A DNA stretch of 64,000 nucleotides from Paenisporosarcina sp. FSL H8-0542 (GTDB lineage Bacteria > Bacillota > Bacilli > Bacillales_A > Planococcaceae), in NCBI RefSeq assembly GCF_038632915.1, contig NZ_CP152050.1:1829001-1893000 (forward strand). Reading direction: 5' to 3'. This document shows, in pieces, positions 52,736 to 61,061 of this stretch (position 1 is its first letter; each line of letters starts with the position of its first letter). Below the pieces are notes generated by a model. It saw only the letters and a list, made by a program, of their open reading frames with translations. It ran no database searches and had not been told where the DNA came from. The position numbers and the translations under genes were made by a program.

Positions 52736-53941
52736 TTATTCCGATATATTCTCGATAATTGTTGCGATTCCCTGACCGACTCCGATACACATCGTAGCCA
52801 GGCCATATTGAACGTTCTCTCTTTTCATTTCATATAAAAGTGTGGTTAATATTCTTGCGCCACTGGCACCAAGAGGGTGACCAAAAGCAATCGCACCACC
52901 ATTAACATTCACTTTTTTATCGTCCAGCTCTAATTGCTTTATACACTCTAGCGACTGTGAGGCAAAAGCTTCATTTAATTCAACCAATCCAATATCATTT
53001 GCAGTCAGACCGGTTCGTTCCAATACTTTTCTCGTCGCGTAAATAGGACCTAGCCCCATCACATTTGGTTCGAGGCCAGCTGTAGCACCGGCCACGTATT
53101 TCGCCAGAGGTGTTAAGTTCAATTCTTTCGCTTTTTCTGCACTCATCAGCAACAAAGCAGACGCACCGTCATTCACCCCTGAAGCGTTCCCTGCCGTAAC
53201 CGTACCATCTTTAAAAATCGGTTTCAGCTGACTGAGTTTCTCAAAAGTAGTATCCGGACGAGGATGCTCATCCTGCTTCACCACTACGTTATTTCCTTTT
53301 CGGTCCACATAAACAACCGGAACAATCTCATCAGCAAAACGGTTTTCTTCCAATGCTTTTTTAGCTCGTTGCTGACTTTCAAAAGCAAATTGATCCTGAC
53401 TCGCTCGTGTAATTTTGAATCGCTGAGCTACATTTTCCGCAGTCTCGGGCATCGAGTCCGTTCCGTACATCTCTTTTAACTTACTATTGGTAAAGCGCCA
53501 ACCAATTGTAGTATCCTGCAATTCCATATTGCCTCTGGGGAATGCTTGAGTTGGTTTTGCCATGACCAGTGGTGCGCGCGTCATGCTTTCAGTTCCACCA
53601 GCGATGTAAACATCTCCATCTCCCACTGCAATGGCTCTCGCCGCATACATAACAGCGTCAAGACCTGAACCGCACAGACGATTTATCGTGGTGCCTGCCA
53701 CTTCAACCGGAAGTCCTGCTAATAATGCAGACATACGTGCAACATTGCGGTTATCTTCTCCTGCCTGATTGGCATTCCCTAAAACAACTTCTTCAATTTG
53801 TGAAGTTATCAGACCTGGATTACGCTCAATCAATGCCTTGATCACGACTGCCCCCAAGTCATCAGGTCGCACATCTTTTAATGCACCGTTATATCTTCCA
53901 ATAGGTGTTCTTACTGCGTCTACGATGACCACTTCTCTCAT
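52736..53941 (-). CDS. paaJ: Thiolase (3-oxoadipyl-CoA/3-oxo-5,6-dehydrosuberyl-CoA thiolase)
   Basis: About 401 residues from ATG 53941, which overlaps the paaH stop (ATGA). Catalytic residues are present: Cys in [11 protein letters not shown] (~92), His in [16 protein letters not shown], Cys in TMCIGVGQG. In the Paa route PaaJ acts twice, splitting acetyl-CoA from 3-oxo-5,6-dehydrosuberyl-CoA and 3-oxoadipyl-CoA. Position in the cluster supports that role; general acetyl-CoA acetyltransferases look similar. Confidence 0.85.
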   Translation of the reverse strand: MREVVIVDAVRTPIGRYNGALKDVRPDDLGAVVIKALIERNPGLITSQIEEVVLGNANQAGEDNRNVARMSALLAGLPVEVAGTTINRLCGSGLDAVMYAARAIAVGDGDVYIAGGTESMTRAPLVMAKPTQAFPRGNMELQDTTIGWRFTNSKLKEMYGTDSMPETAENVAQRFKITRASQDQFAFESQQRAKKALEENRFADEIVPVVYVDRKGNNVVVKQDEHPRPDTTFEKLSQLKPIFKDGTVTAGNASGVNDGASALLLMSAEKAKELNLTPLAKYVAGATAGLEPNVMGLGPIYATRKVLERTGLTANDIGLVELNEAFASQSLECIKQLELDDKKVNVNGGAIAFGHPLGASGARILTTLLYEMKRENVQYGLATMCIGVGQGIATIIENISE

Positions 53942-54810
53942 TTCTTGACCCACTCTTCTTCTATTGTATAGTCGTATACACCCTTGCCGGTTTTTCGTCC
54001 GAGACGACCCGCTTTGACATATTGTTCAAGGAGCGGTGCCGGGCGGTATTTCTCCCCGAGCTTTGCATGTAAATAGTTTAAGTTGTTTAGGCGAGTGTCG
54101 AGTCCTACCAAATCTACAAGTTCGAATGGACCCATTGGATAATTTAAGCCGAGCTTAATTGCTTTATCAATTTCTTCAGGTGTGCCAAGTCCTTCCTGAA
54201 GCATGTAGAAGGCTTCGTTACCAACGAGGGCACTAATCCTACTAGTAACAAATCCCGGGAATTCATTGATAACAACCGTTTCTTTGCCCATCTTTTCTGC
54301 AACTTCTTTGATTGTTTTGGCAGTTTCATCACTGGTTTCCAAGCCACGGACAATTTCAACAAGCGGCATCTTATGTACAGGATTGAAAAAATGCATCGCT
54401 ATCGTTTTATCAGGTCGTTTTGCAAATGAAGCAATTTCTGTCGGACTCATCGTTGACGTATTCGTCGCGAAATAACAATGAGCAGGTGCGTGTTCTTCCA
54501 TTGTTTCAAACACTCGTTTTTTTATAGTAATCTCTTCAGGAACCGCTTCAATAATCAAATCCGCTTCTCGTGCAGCTTCGGATAAGTTTGGTTGAAAACT
54601 TAAGTTCCGCAATGCATTTGAAGCATGATCAGAAGATAATTTCCCAAGCGCTACCCCTTTTTCAAACATTCGTTCAATTTCCTTTTTTGCATTTTCCAAT
54701 GCATGTTCATGTATGTCGACTACAGTTACATCATAACCACCAACTGCGCCAACATAAGCAATTCCTCTGCCCATCAAACCTGAACCGACAACAACCATAC
54801 GGTTAATCAC
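53938..54810 (-). CDS. paaH: 3-Hydroxyadipyl-CoA dehydrogenase (3-hydroxyacyl-CoA dehydrogenase family)
   Basis: About 290 residues from GTG 54810, 8 bases behind AAGGAGG; the frame to 54879 covers a hairpin and is rejected. The NAD motif VVVGSGLMGRGIAYVGA opens the protein. MHFFNPVHKMPLVEIVRG holds the catalytic His, and NEFPGFVTSRI and GLNYPMGPFELVDLVGLD are family marks. In the pathway it oxidises 3-hydroxyadipyl-CoA to 3-oxoadipyl-CoA. Coupled to the thiolase gene by overlap. Confidence 0.86.
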   Translation of the reverse strand: MINRMVVVGSGLMGRGIAYVGAVGGYDVTVVDIHEHALENAKKEIERMFEKGVALGKLSSDHASNALRNLSFQPNLSEAAREADLIIEAVPEEITIKKRVFETMEEHAPAHCYFATNTSTMSPTEIASFAKRPDKTIAMHFFNPVHKMPLVEIVRGLETSDETAKTIKEVAEKMGKETVVINEFPGFVTSRISALVGNEAFYMLQEGLGTPEEIDKAIKLGLNYPMGPFELVDLVGLDTRLNNLNYLHAKLGEKYRPAPLLEQYVKAGRLGRKTGKGVYDYTIEEEWVKK

Positions 54811-54840
54811 GAGATATTCCTCCTTTTGAGGTGAAAGAAT

Positions 54841-54872
54841 ACGGACAGGGGGTTGGATAACTCCCTGTCCGT
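54841..54872 (-). terminator. Hairpin inside the paa operon
   Basis: ACGGACAGGG pairs exactly with CCCTGTCCGT around a 12-base loop, between the ALDH stop and paaH start. The tail on the - strand (ATTCTTTCACC) is only mildly T-rich. It may be an attenuator, a partial terminator, or a site that sets mRNA stability for upstream and downstream halves of the operon. Confidence 0.5.
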
Positions 54873-54885
54873 CATTCAAAAGATT

Positions 54886-56403
54886 TTATAGACCGAACGG
54901 ATTTAAAGGACGGCTACCATAGTACGATAAAATACTTTTCGTTTCTGTATAAAGGTCCAATGTTTCTATGCATAGTTCGCGCCCGAATCCGGATTGTTTA
55001 TAGCCGCCAAAAGGCGTTCCAGGGAAAGCAGAGAACGGACAGTTGACCATAACGATTCCAGCTTGAATCTGATTGGCAACGCGAGTAGCACGTGCTCCAT
55101 CTTTAGACCAGACAGCCGAACCTAATCCGAACTCAGTATCGTTTGCTAGGCGGATCGCTTCTTTTTCATCTTTGAATTTCATCACAACGACAACTGGTCC
55201 GAAGATTTCATCTGTTACAGCCTTCATGTCGTGATTTACGTTTGCGATGATTGTCGGCTCATACCAGAAACCATTTTCATAGCCTTCTGGTTTCGCGATA
55301 TTTCCTCCGACAAGGATTTCCGCTCCTTCTTTTTTAGCGGATTGGACATAGCCATCAATTGTTTCAAGTTGTGCTTGATCAATAATGGCCCCCACATGAG
55401 TTGCTTTATCAAACGGATTGCCCATCTGTAATTTCTTCGCTTTTTCTACAAACTTGTTCATGAATTCATCGTAAATGTCTTCATGGACGTATAAACGAGA
55501 ACGTGCCTCACATGATTGGCCCGAATTATAGAATATGCCAAATAATGATCCATCAACCGCAGCATCAATATCTGCATCTTCAAATACTAGACTTGGAGAT
55601 TTACCGCCAAGCTCCAATGTCACGCGTTTTAATGTTTCAGATGCTTTACCCATAATGTCTTTACCGATTGGTGTAGAACCTGTAAAGGCAACTTTATTTA
55701 CTCGTGGATGCTCCACTAAGAAGTTTCCGACTTCCGCTCCCGAACCTGGAATCACGTTCACTACACCTGCAGGAACCCCTGCTTCAAGACAGATTTCTCC
55801 AAGGATAATTGCAGTGAGTGGAGTAAGTGATGCCGGTTTGACAATTACTGAACATCCTACAGCTATTGCAGGTGCGATTTTCCATGCCGCCATCATTAAC
55901 GGATAGTTCCATGGAATGATTTGAGCGCAAACTCCAACGGGCTCTTTCTCAGTATAATTGTGGAATTGACCCGGAACGTTATTTACTGTGCCGCGATGCC
56001 CAACGATTGCGCCTGCGTAAAACTCAAAATCTTCGATAGCTTGAGACACTTGCCCTTGTGCTGCATGAAGCGATTTACCAGTATCAAGCATTTCCAATTC
56101 CACTAGCTCATTGAAACGAGAGCGCATGATTCCTGCAATTTTATTCAATACCTGCGCTCGGCGACCAATCGGATAGAGCTTCCACTTTCCATGGTCAAAA
56201 GAATTACGTGCCGCTTCAACTGCTTTTTCAGCATCTTCTTTAGAAGCTTTTGCCACTTCCGCAATCAATTCACCAGTAGCCGGATTGAAAGTTTTAATCG
56301 TATCACCATTGCTACTGTTCACTTTTTCACCATTAATAATTAAATGATAAAAATCACGTTTCATTGATTCTTGCTCAAGTTGATTTTCTTTGATCGTTGC
56401 CAT
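54886..56403 (-). CDS. Aldehyde dehydrogenase of the phenylacetyl-CoA pathway (PaaZ dehydrogenase equivalent)
   Basis: About 505 residues from ATG 56403. ALDH motifs: PWNYPLMMAAWKIAP, LELGGKSPSLVFED with catalytic Glu, NSGQSCEARSRLYV with catalytic Cys, and PFGGYKQSGFGREL. In E. coli PaaZ the ALDH is fused to a MaoC-type hydratase that opens the oxepin ring. Here only the ALDH is present and no MaoC domain lies in the window. It should oxidise 3-oxo-5,6-dehydrosuberyl-CoA semialdehyde. Betaine-aldehyde-type substrates are an alternative. Confidence 0.8.
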   Translation of the reverse strand: MATIKENQLEQESMKRDFYHLIINGEKVNSSNGDTIKTFNPATGELIAEVAKASKEDAEKAVEAARNSFDHGKWKLYPIGRRAQVLNKIAGIMRSRFNELVELEMLDTGKSLHAAQGQVSQAIEDFEFYAGAIVGHRGTVNNVPGQFHNYTEKEPVGVCAQIIPWNYPLMMAAWKIAPAIAVGCSVIVKPASLTPLTAIILGEICLEAGVPAGVVNVIPGSGAEVGNFLVEHPRVNKVAFTGSTPIGKDIMGKASETLKRVTLELGGKSPSLVFEDADIDAAVDGSLFGIFYNSGQSCEARSRLYVHEDIYDEFMNKFVEKAKKLQMGNPFDKATHVGAIIDQAQLETIDGYVQSAKKEGAEILVGGNIAKPEGYENGFWYEPTIIANVNHDMKAVTDEIFGPVVVVMKFKDEKEAIRLANDTEFGLGSAVWSKDGARATRVANQIQAGIVMVNCPFSAFPGTPFGGYKQSGFGRELCIETLDLYTETKSILSYYGSRPLNPFGL

Positions 56404-56416
56404 GTCATTACTCCCC

Positions 56417-57190
56417 CTATTGTCCTGAAAAGACAGGTTTTCGTTTTTCCATAAATGCATTGACACCTTCACGGTGATCTTTTGTAAGTCCTGCTATTCG
56501 TTGCCCTTGAGCTTCATGTTCAAGGTAATCTTCAAACGAAAGTTCTGGAACCGCTTTCAAATACCGTTTAATCAATCCGACTGCTTTCGTCGGTAAAGAG
56601 GCAATGCGTTTTGCAAAAGCAGTTACATCTTCTTCCCAACTTTCCGCTGAGATAAGTTGTGTTGCCAGTCCCATATTAAATGCATCTTCTGCTTTCACTT
56701 TTTCACCCAATATTGAAAGTTCTATAGCCTTCGCTTCACCCACCAGGCGTGTTAAATAATAGAGATTCCCTGAATCGGGAATGAGACCAACATGGATAAA
56801 CGCATTAATAAAACTTGCGCGCTCTGAGACAAGCCTGAAATCACAAGCAAGTGCTAAACTGAATCCAGCTCCCGCCGCAACTCCATTTACAGCTGCGATA
56901 AGTGGTTTTTCACACTGCCTGATTTGCTTCATCATCGGACCATAATGGTCACGCAAGACTTGACCGTGATCCATCTTTTCATCGACTTCCGATAAATCCT
57001 GTCCAGAACAAAATGCCCGTCCTTCTCCTGATATGACAATGCAGCGAACATGTTCATCGTTGGATGCAGTTTTGATTGCGTCTTTTACTTCACGGTTCAT
57101 TTGAGCGACAAATGCATTCAAACTGTCCGGTCTATTTAAATAGAGCCATGCAATACCGTCTTTGACGTCGTAACGGATTGTCTCAAACAT
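56417..57190 (-). CDS. paaG: Ring 1,2-epoxyphenylacetyl-CoA isomerase (PaaG-like crotonase)
   Basis: About 257 residues from ATG 57190 (GGGAG 8 bases upstream). Crotonase fold with AFCSGQDLSEV and AAGAGFSLALACDF. It lacks the two hydratase Glu: the first loop reads AGFSLAL and the second GLIPDSGNLYYL, with Asp in place of Glu, as in PaaG. PaaG turns the epoxide into the seven-membered oxepin-CoA and shifts double bonds later in the path. Confidence 0.83.
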   Translation of the reverse strand: MFETIRYDVKDGIAWLYLNRPDSLNAFVAQMNREVKDAIKTASNDEHVRCIVISGEGRAFCSGQDLSEVDEKMDHGQVLRDHYGPMMKQIRQCEKPLIAAVNGVAAGAGFSLALACDFRLVSERASFINAFIHVGLIPDSGNLYYLTRLVGEAKAIELSILGEKVKAEDAFNMGLATQLISAESWEEDVTAFAKRIASLPTKAVGLIKRYLKAVPELSFEDYLEHEAQGQRIAGLTKDHREGVNAFMEKRKPVFSGQ

Positions 57191-57202
57191 CCTACACACT
57201 CC

Positions 57203-57979
57203 CTACTTCCCTTTATAATCGGGTTTTCTCTTTTCAACAAACGCATTCATGCCTTCTTTTTGGTCCTGTGTTGAGAACAGCAGATAGAAGTTTTTCCGTT
57301 CATACTGCATGCCTTCAAATAAGGAAGAATCAACTGCCTTGTTTACAGAATCTTTGATAAGACGTAAGGATAGGGGCGGTTGCTTGGCAAGTTTGTTTGC
57401 GAACTTCATACACTCTTCCATTAGAAGTTCTGGTGCTACGATTTTATTAATGACTCCATATTTTAAAGCTTCATTCGCTGAAATACGCTCGCCCGTCCAT
57501 AGCCACTCCAAAGCTTTTGTCCGTCCGGCAAGTTTCGTCAAGCGCTGTGTTCCACCTGCTCCGGGCATGACACCAAGACCTACTTCAGGGAATGAAAACT
57601 CTGTCCCACTGGCTGTAATTAGAACGTCACAACATAGTGCAAGCTCGAATCCTCCGCCGAAAACAAATCCTTTTACAGCACCAATAATCGGCTTCTTAAT
57701 GAGGGCCAACCGATCCCAATCGGCAAATTGATTCAGCAGTTCCAGACTGATTGAATCATCATTCGTCATTTCGTCGATGTCCGCACCTGCCGAGAAAGCT
57801 CTGCCCTTACCAGTCAACACGATCACACGCACCTGGTCATCTCGATCAAAACCTTCCATCGCCTCGACCAGTTCCCTTACCATTTTCCTGTTCAAGGAAT
57901 TCAACTGACGCGGGCGATTCAGCTCGATTAACGCCACGTTTCCTTCAATGGAAGTTTCAATGAATTCAAACGCGTTCAT
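57203..57979 (-). CDS. paaF: 2,3-Dehydroadipyl-CoA hydratase (PaaF-like crotonase)
   Basis: 258 residues. Both catalytic Glu are kept, in FVFGGGFELALCCDV and FPEVGLGVMPGAGGTQRL, so this is a true enoyl-CoA hydratase. AFSAGADIDEM forms the oxyanion loop. In the Paa route PaaF hydrates 2,3-dehydroadipyl-CoA. The ATG shares its A with the stop of the EthD-like gene, so the two are coupled. The hydratase at 51776 could share or swap this role. Confidence 0.8.
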   Translation of the reverse strand: MNAFEFIETSIEGNVALIELNRPRQLNSLNRKMVRELVEAMEGFDRDDQVRVIVLTGKGRAFSAGADIDEMTNDDSISLELLNQFADWDRLALIKKPIIGAVKGFVFGGGFELALCCDVLITASGTEFSFPEVGLGVMPGAGGTQRLTKLAGRTKALEWLWTGERISANEALKYGVINKIVAPELLMEECMKFANKLAKQPPLSLRLIKDSVNKAVDSSLFEGMQYERKNFYLLFSTQDQKEGMNAFVEKRKPDYKGK

Positions 57980-58281
57980 TACGCATCTTCACCAATCATC
58001 AATGTAACTAGATTCCCTGCAAATCCCATTAGGTCTTTACCAGAAGCTTTTCCTTCAGCAGAACGTATACCTTGTTGCATCGATTCCATATCATCGTAGA
58101 TCATCTCGCACATAAGGTAATATTTACTTTCTCCTCCCATTGGAGAACCAGTGAATTTGGTCACTTTCATTTCGCGCAGACCAGGAATTTTTGCTGTCAG
58201 CGGTCCATGGACATTGAAGTAATGATCATCGAAAGCCTCTTTGTTTTCAGGGTGTTTGTATAATGCGATTAATTTAGCCAT
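57979..58281 (-). CDS. EthD family small protein
   Basis: 100 residues of the dimeric ferredoxin-like alpha/beta-barrel type: LIALYKHPENKEAFDDHYFNVHGPLTAKIPGLR opens it, with His in the H-G-P-L motif of EthD proteins. EthD relatives accompany oxidative degradation genes but their roles are poorly known. Its fixed place between paaD and paaF suggests a part in handling a reactive Paa intermediate. Confidence 0.75.
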   Translation of the reverse strand: MAKLIALYKHPENKEAFDDHYFNVHGPLTAKIPGLREMKVTKFTGSPMGGESKYYLMCEMIYDDMESMQQGIRSAEGKASGKDLMGFAGNLVTLMIGEDA

Positions 58282-58296
58282 TATTTTCTCCTCACT

Positions 58297-58797
58297 TTAC
58301 ATGTTGGTAGAGACCGGTTTCATGGCCTCGAATACGTTTTTGCAACTCTTGCAATATAGAATACTTCGACATGCGGTTGGTCCAAAGATATTGTCCATGG
58401 TCACGTAGGTGGACCCGCAATAGGCGCAATCAACATGCCAACTTCCATCTTCTTTAAAATGACGCGGAGGTGGTGCAATTCCAAACGCCCTCAAATTCTT
58501 ATGCCCTTTTTCTGTGATACGATCTGATGTCCATGGTGGATGTAATGCGAATTCCACTTCAACTTCACCGACATCTAGTAATTCTTTTATAGCACTTATG
58601 GTATTTTTCTTGATAATTTCTAGTGCGGGACAACCTAAAAAGGTTGGCAGAAGAACAACTTTCACATGATTTCCATCCGTTGTAACTTCACCGATCATGC
58701 CGAGATCAAAGATGCTGACCGTGTCTATTTCTGGATCTTTCACGTTCAGCAGAGCTTCATAAATCCGCTCAACCGACACTTCTGTAAATGCAGTCAT
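58297..58797 (-). CDS. paaD: Phenylacetyl-CoA epoxidase assembly protein PaaD
   Basis: 166 residues. The MIP18/DUF59 domain (DPEIDTVSIFDLGMIGEV, then FLGCPALEII with Cys) is followed by a C-terminal Cys-rich ribbon, CAYCGS ... CKSC, and an extra Cys in TACRS. PaaD is needed for epoxidase activity in E. coli and is thought to help mature the iron centre. It lies 24 bases behind paaC. Confidence 0.86.
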   Translation of the reverse strand: MTAFTEVSVERIYEALLNVKDPEIDTVSIFDLGMIGEVTTDGNHVKVVLLPTFLGCPALEIIKKNTISAIKELLDVGEVEVEFALHPPWTSDRITEKGHKNLRAFGIAPPPRHFKEDGSWHVDCAYCGSTYVTMDNIFGPTACRSILYCKSCKNVFEAMKPVSTNM

Positions 58798-58821
58798 GTT
58801 GCCTCCTCCTTTCCCGATCTT

Positions 58822-59634
58822 TTACCAGACGGCGGCTGTATCGAGCTTGTAAACTTCTGAAAGAGTTGTTAGAGCCTCCTCCAGATCTTTTGTGTGTTGT
58901 CCATTTCGTCCGTTTTTTACTGGATGATCAGGAATTTTCAACATTTGCATGTGAACCGCTAGCATCATTGGTTCGATGCTTATTTGCCATTTTTGTTTCA
59001 ATTCTTCCTCACTGCCTATAAGCCCACTAGATTCGATCGCTTGTTTTTGATCACCGTAAGAGAAAACATCTCCGAAATCATCCATCACACGGGAGATTGC
59101 GTCATTCATTTTCTTTTTTGCTACATCTGTAGAATTCATCAATTGCTTGAACCACGTATCCCAGTGCAGGCGGTGATAATAAAGTTCCATCCTCACTTTT
59201 ACAGCTACTTCCGCAAGAGGTTGGTAGGAGCTTTCGCATAAAGAGTCGATTTTCACTTTTTTCGCTTGTGTATATAAATAACTTCGTGCAACCGCATATG
59301 CCCAATCATAATGGGGAGTTTCCAAATAATATCCTTGCCCGTTCACGCGTTCTGTTAAAATACTGTTTTTTCTATCCGCTACCAGGCGAAAATGAGCCAG
59401 AGCATCAGCTTTTCCTGCACCCAGATTTTCAAGAAGTGAGTAATACATTGCCGCATGCCCCATCGTATCCTGGCTGATTGAAGAATAAGCGATATCAGCT
59501 TCGATATGAGGAGCAAGTCCTAACCATTCCGATCCACGAAACGAGTATAAAAAGTCATCATCAGCCAACTGGAATAACAAACTTTTTACAGCTTCTGTAT
59601 ATTCCGGGCTCATCACTGAGTCAGCATTGTTCAT
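58822..59634 (-). CDS. paaC: Phenylacetyl-CoA 1,2-epoxidase subunit PaaC
   Basis: 270 residues, mostly helical, of the ferritin-like PaaC family: LLFQLADDDFLYSFRGSEWLGLAPHIEADIAYSSI fragments at the start (residues ~18-52), DTMGHAAMYYSLLE and FRLVADRKNSILTERVNG. It is the structural partner of PaaA and lacks a complete di-iron site in known members. It overlaps paaB by 4 bases. Confidence 0.88.
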   Translation of the reverse strand: MNNADSVMSPEYTEAVKSLLFQLADDDFLYSFRGSEWLGLAPHIEADIAYSSISQDTMGHAAMYYSLLENLGAGKADALAHFRLVADRKNSILTERVNGQGYYLETPHYDWAYAVARSYLYTQAKKVKIDSLCESSYQPLAEVAVKVRMELYYHRLHWDTWFKQLMNSTDVAKKKMNDAISRVMDDFGDVFSYGDQKQAIESSGLIGSEEELKQKWQISIEPMMLAVHMQMLKIPDHPVKNGRNGQHTKDLEEALTTLSEVYKLDTAAVW

Positions 59635-59978
59635 TTTCTATCGCCTCCCCATGACAAGATTTCTTTTTCATCCAGCATTTCCTGTTCATATTGACGCCAT
59701 TTCTTTTTCAAGTAACCATACCCTTTGGTCGTGCGGTATTCTTTGTTTTCAAGCCGGTTAAGTGTCAATTTTTCTTCAGCATTCATTCGTTTAATGTGCT
59801 TACGGTTGACGATCCAAATGTCAGCAACAGGCTCACGTCGCATAAAGTTTTCCTGCGCTAAAATTAGCGCCATATCTTCATTCGGAGCCAGTAAACTGAA
59901 TTGGTGCTGGAAAGCTGAGCTCGGTGTTCGTTTGCTAAAAATTTCATATTCCTGATAAAATGTTTTCTCTTCTCCCAC
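59631..59978 (-). CDS. paaB: Phenylacetyl-CoA 1,2-epoxidase subunit PaaB
   Basis: 115 residues from GTG 59978, with GGAG 9 bases upstream. YEIFSKRTPSSAFQHQFSLLAPNEDMALILAQENFMRRE segments (residues ~11-50) are the PaaB hallmark. PaaB bridges two PaaAC heterodimers. The protein is slightly longer at the C-terminus than E. coli PaaB. Confidence 0.88.
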   Translation of the reverse strand: MGEEKTFYQEYEIFSKRTPSSAFQHQFSLLAPNEDMALILAQENFMRREPVADIWIVNRKHIKRMNAEEKLTLNRLENKEYRTTKGYGYLKKKWRQYEQEMLDEKEILSWGGDRK

Positions 59979-59996
59979 TTCACCTGACTCCTTTCA

Positions 59997-60950
59997 TTAA
60001 CTTATATTCGCACTAAGTGCATCCCGTACCCATGAATTATATTCATAAGAATGTCTGCGTAAATTCAGTCGCGCTTCCGAACGTTGCCCCTGATTTTTAA
60101 TGATTTTCTTAAATTCATTCCAATCCGGCTGCTGATAGGACCATAAATTGCCATCTTTGTCGAAATGGAAGGTCGGATCCGGTATGGTCAATCCCAGTGA
60201 AAGTATTCGTGGCATGTATTTATCAAAAAAGATTTGCCTGAATTCTTCATTTGTTTTCGTCCGGATTTTATATTTAATTGTTAAATCTTGTTTGGATGAA
60301 CCGGTCGTTTCCTTACTAGCTGGCCCGAAGAACATAAGAAGTGGTTCCCACCAACGATTCAGTGCCTCCTGAACCATCGCTTTTTGTTCATCTGTTCCTT
60401 CAGCTAACGCTAAGATGATGGATTCACCATGTTGAGCATGAAATACTTCTTCTGCACAGATTCGTTGCAGTGCTCTTGCGTACGGACCATATGAAGCTTT
60501 GAGCATATCTGTTTGGGTAATAATCGCGGCACCGTCAACTAGCCATCCAATAATCCCTGCATCCGCCCATGTTTTCGTTTCCATATGAAAAACATTATGA
60601 AACTTCAAATCTCCATTAAATAGATCCTGCATTAAGTCTGCACGGGTTTTGTTATATGGTGCCAGTAAGTCCTCCGTTACACGAAGCAGAAGCTGCCCAT
60701 GCCCCATCTCGTCCTGTACCTTAGCCATAATTCCGAGTTTTCGGTTCAAAGAAGGAGCTTTAGGTACCCATTCTTTTTCAGGTAAAGCTCCCATAATTTC
60801 GCTCATGCCATGCATCGAAATTAGCTTTATGAGTGTCTGTCTATATTCTTCCGGCATCCAGTCATCCGCTTCAATTTTGTCACCAGCTTCAATGCGTTTC
60901 ATAAAATGTGCATACTGTTTTTCTTCATTTGTGGTGTTTACATTTGTCAT
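59997..60950 (-). CDS. paaA: Phenylacetyl-CoA 1,2-epoxidase catalytic subunit PaaA
   Basis: 317 residues with the di-iron ligands of PaaA: QDEMGHGQLLLR (E-x-x-H) and CAEEVFHAQHGESII (E-E-x-x-H). YKIRTKTNEEFRQIFFDKYMPRIL and the C-terminal NLRRHSYEYNSWVRDA are family-typical. It inserts one oxygen of O2 into the ring of phenylacetyl-CoA. AAGGAGG lies before the ATG. It is the first gene of the operon and follows a candidate PaaX operator. Confidence 0.92.
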   Translation of the reverse strand: MTNVNTTNEEKQYAHFMKRIEAGDKIEADDWMPEEYRQTLIKLISMHGMSEIMGALPEKEWVPKAPSLNRKLGIMAKVQDEMGHGQLLLRVTEDLLAPYNKTRADLMQDLFNGDLKFHNVFHMETKTWADAGIIGWLVDGAAIITQTDMLKASYGPYARALQRICAEEVFHAQHGESIILALAEGTDEQKAMVQEALNRWWEPLLMFFGPASKETTGSSKQDLTIKYKIRTKTNEEFRQIFFDKYMPRILSLGLTIPDPTFHFDKDGNLWSYQQPDWNEFKKIIKNQGQRSEARLNLRRHSYEYNSWVRDALSANIS

Positions 60951-60996
60951 ATTGAACCCTCCTTGTCTAAAGATATGCGTAGTTGACCTTTCCCAT

Positions 60997-61013
60997 AACG
61001 TTATATATACGTT
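60997..61013. promoter_or_regulatory. Candidate PaaX operator upstream of paaA
   Basis: AACGTTATATATACGTT is an inverted repeat of AACGT and ACGTT half-sites 7 bases apart; on the - strand it covers a TATATA that can serve as -10. The ten bases TATATACGTT recur at 62166-62175 in front of the reductase gene. Assignment to PaaX is by position. Confidence 0.42.
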
Positions 61014-61061
61014 AATTAATTACTTTGTTACATTGAATCGAATGCCTATTTTAAATGTTTA

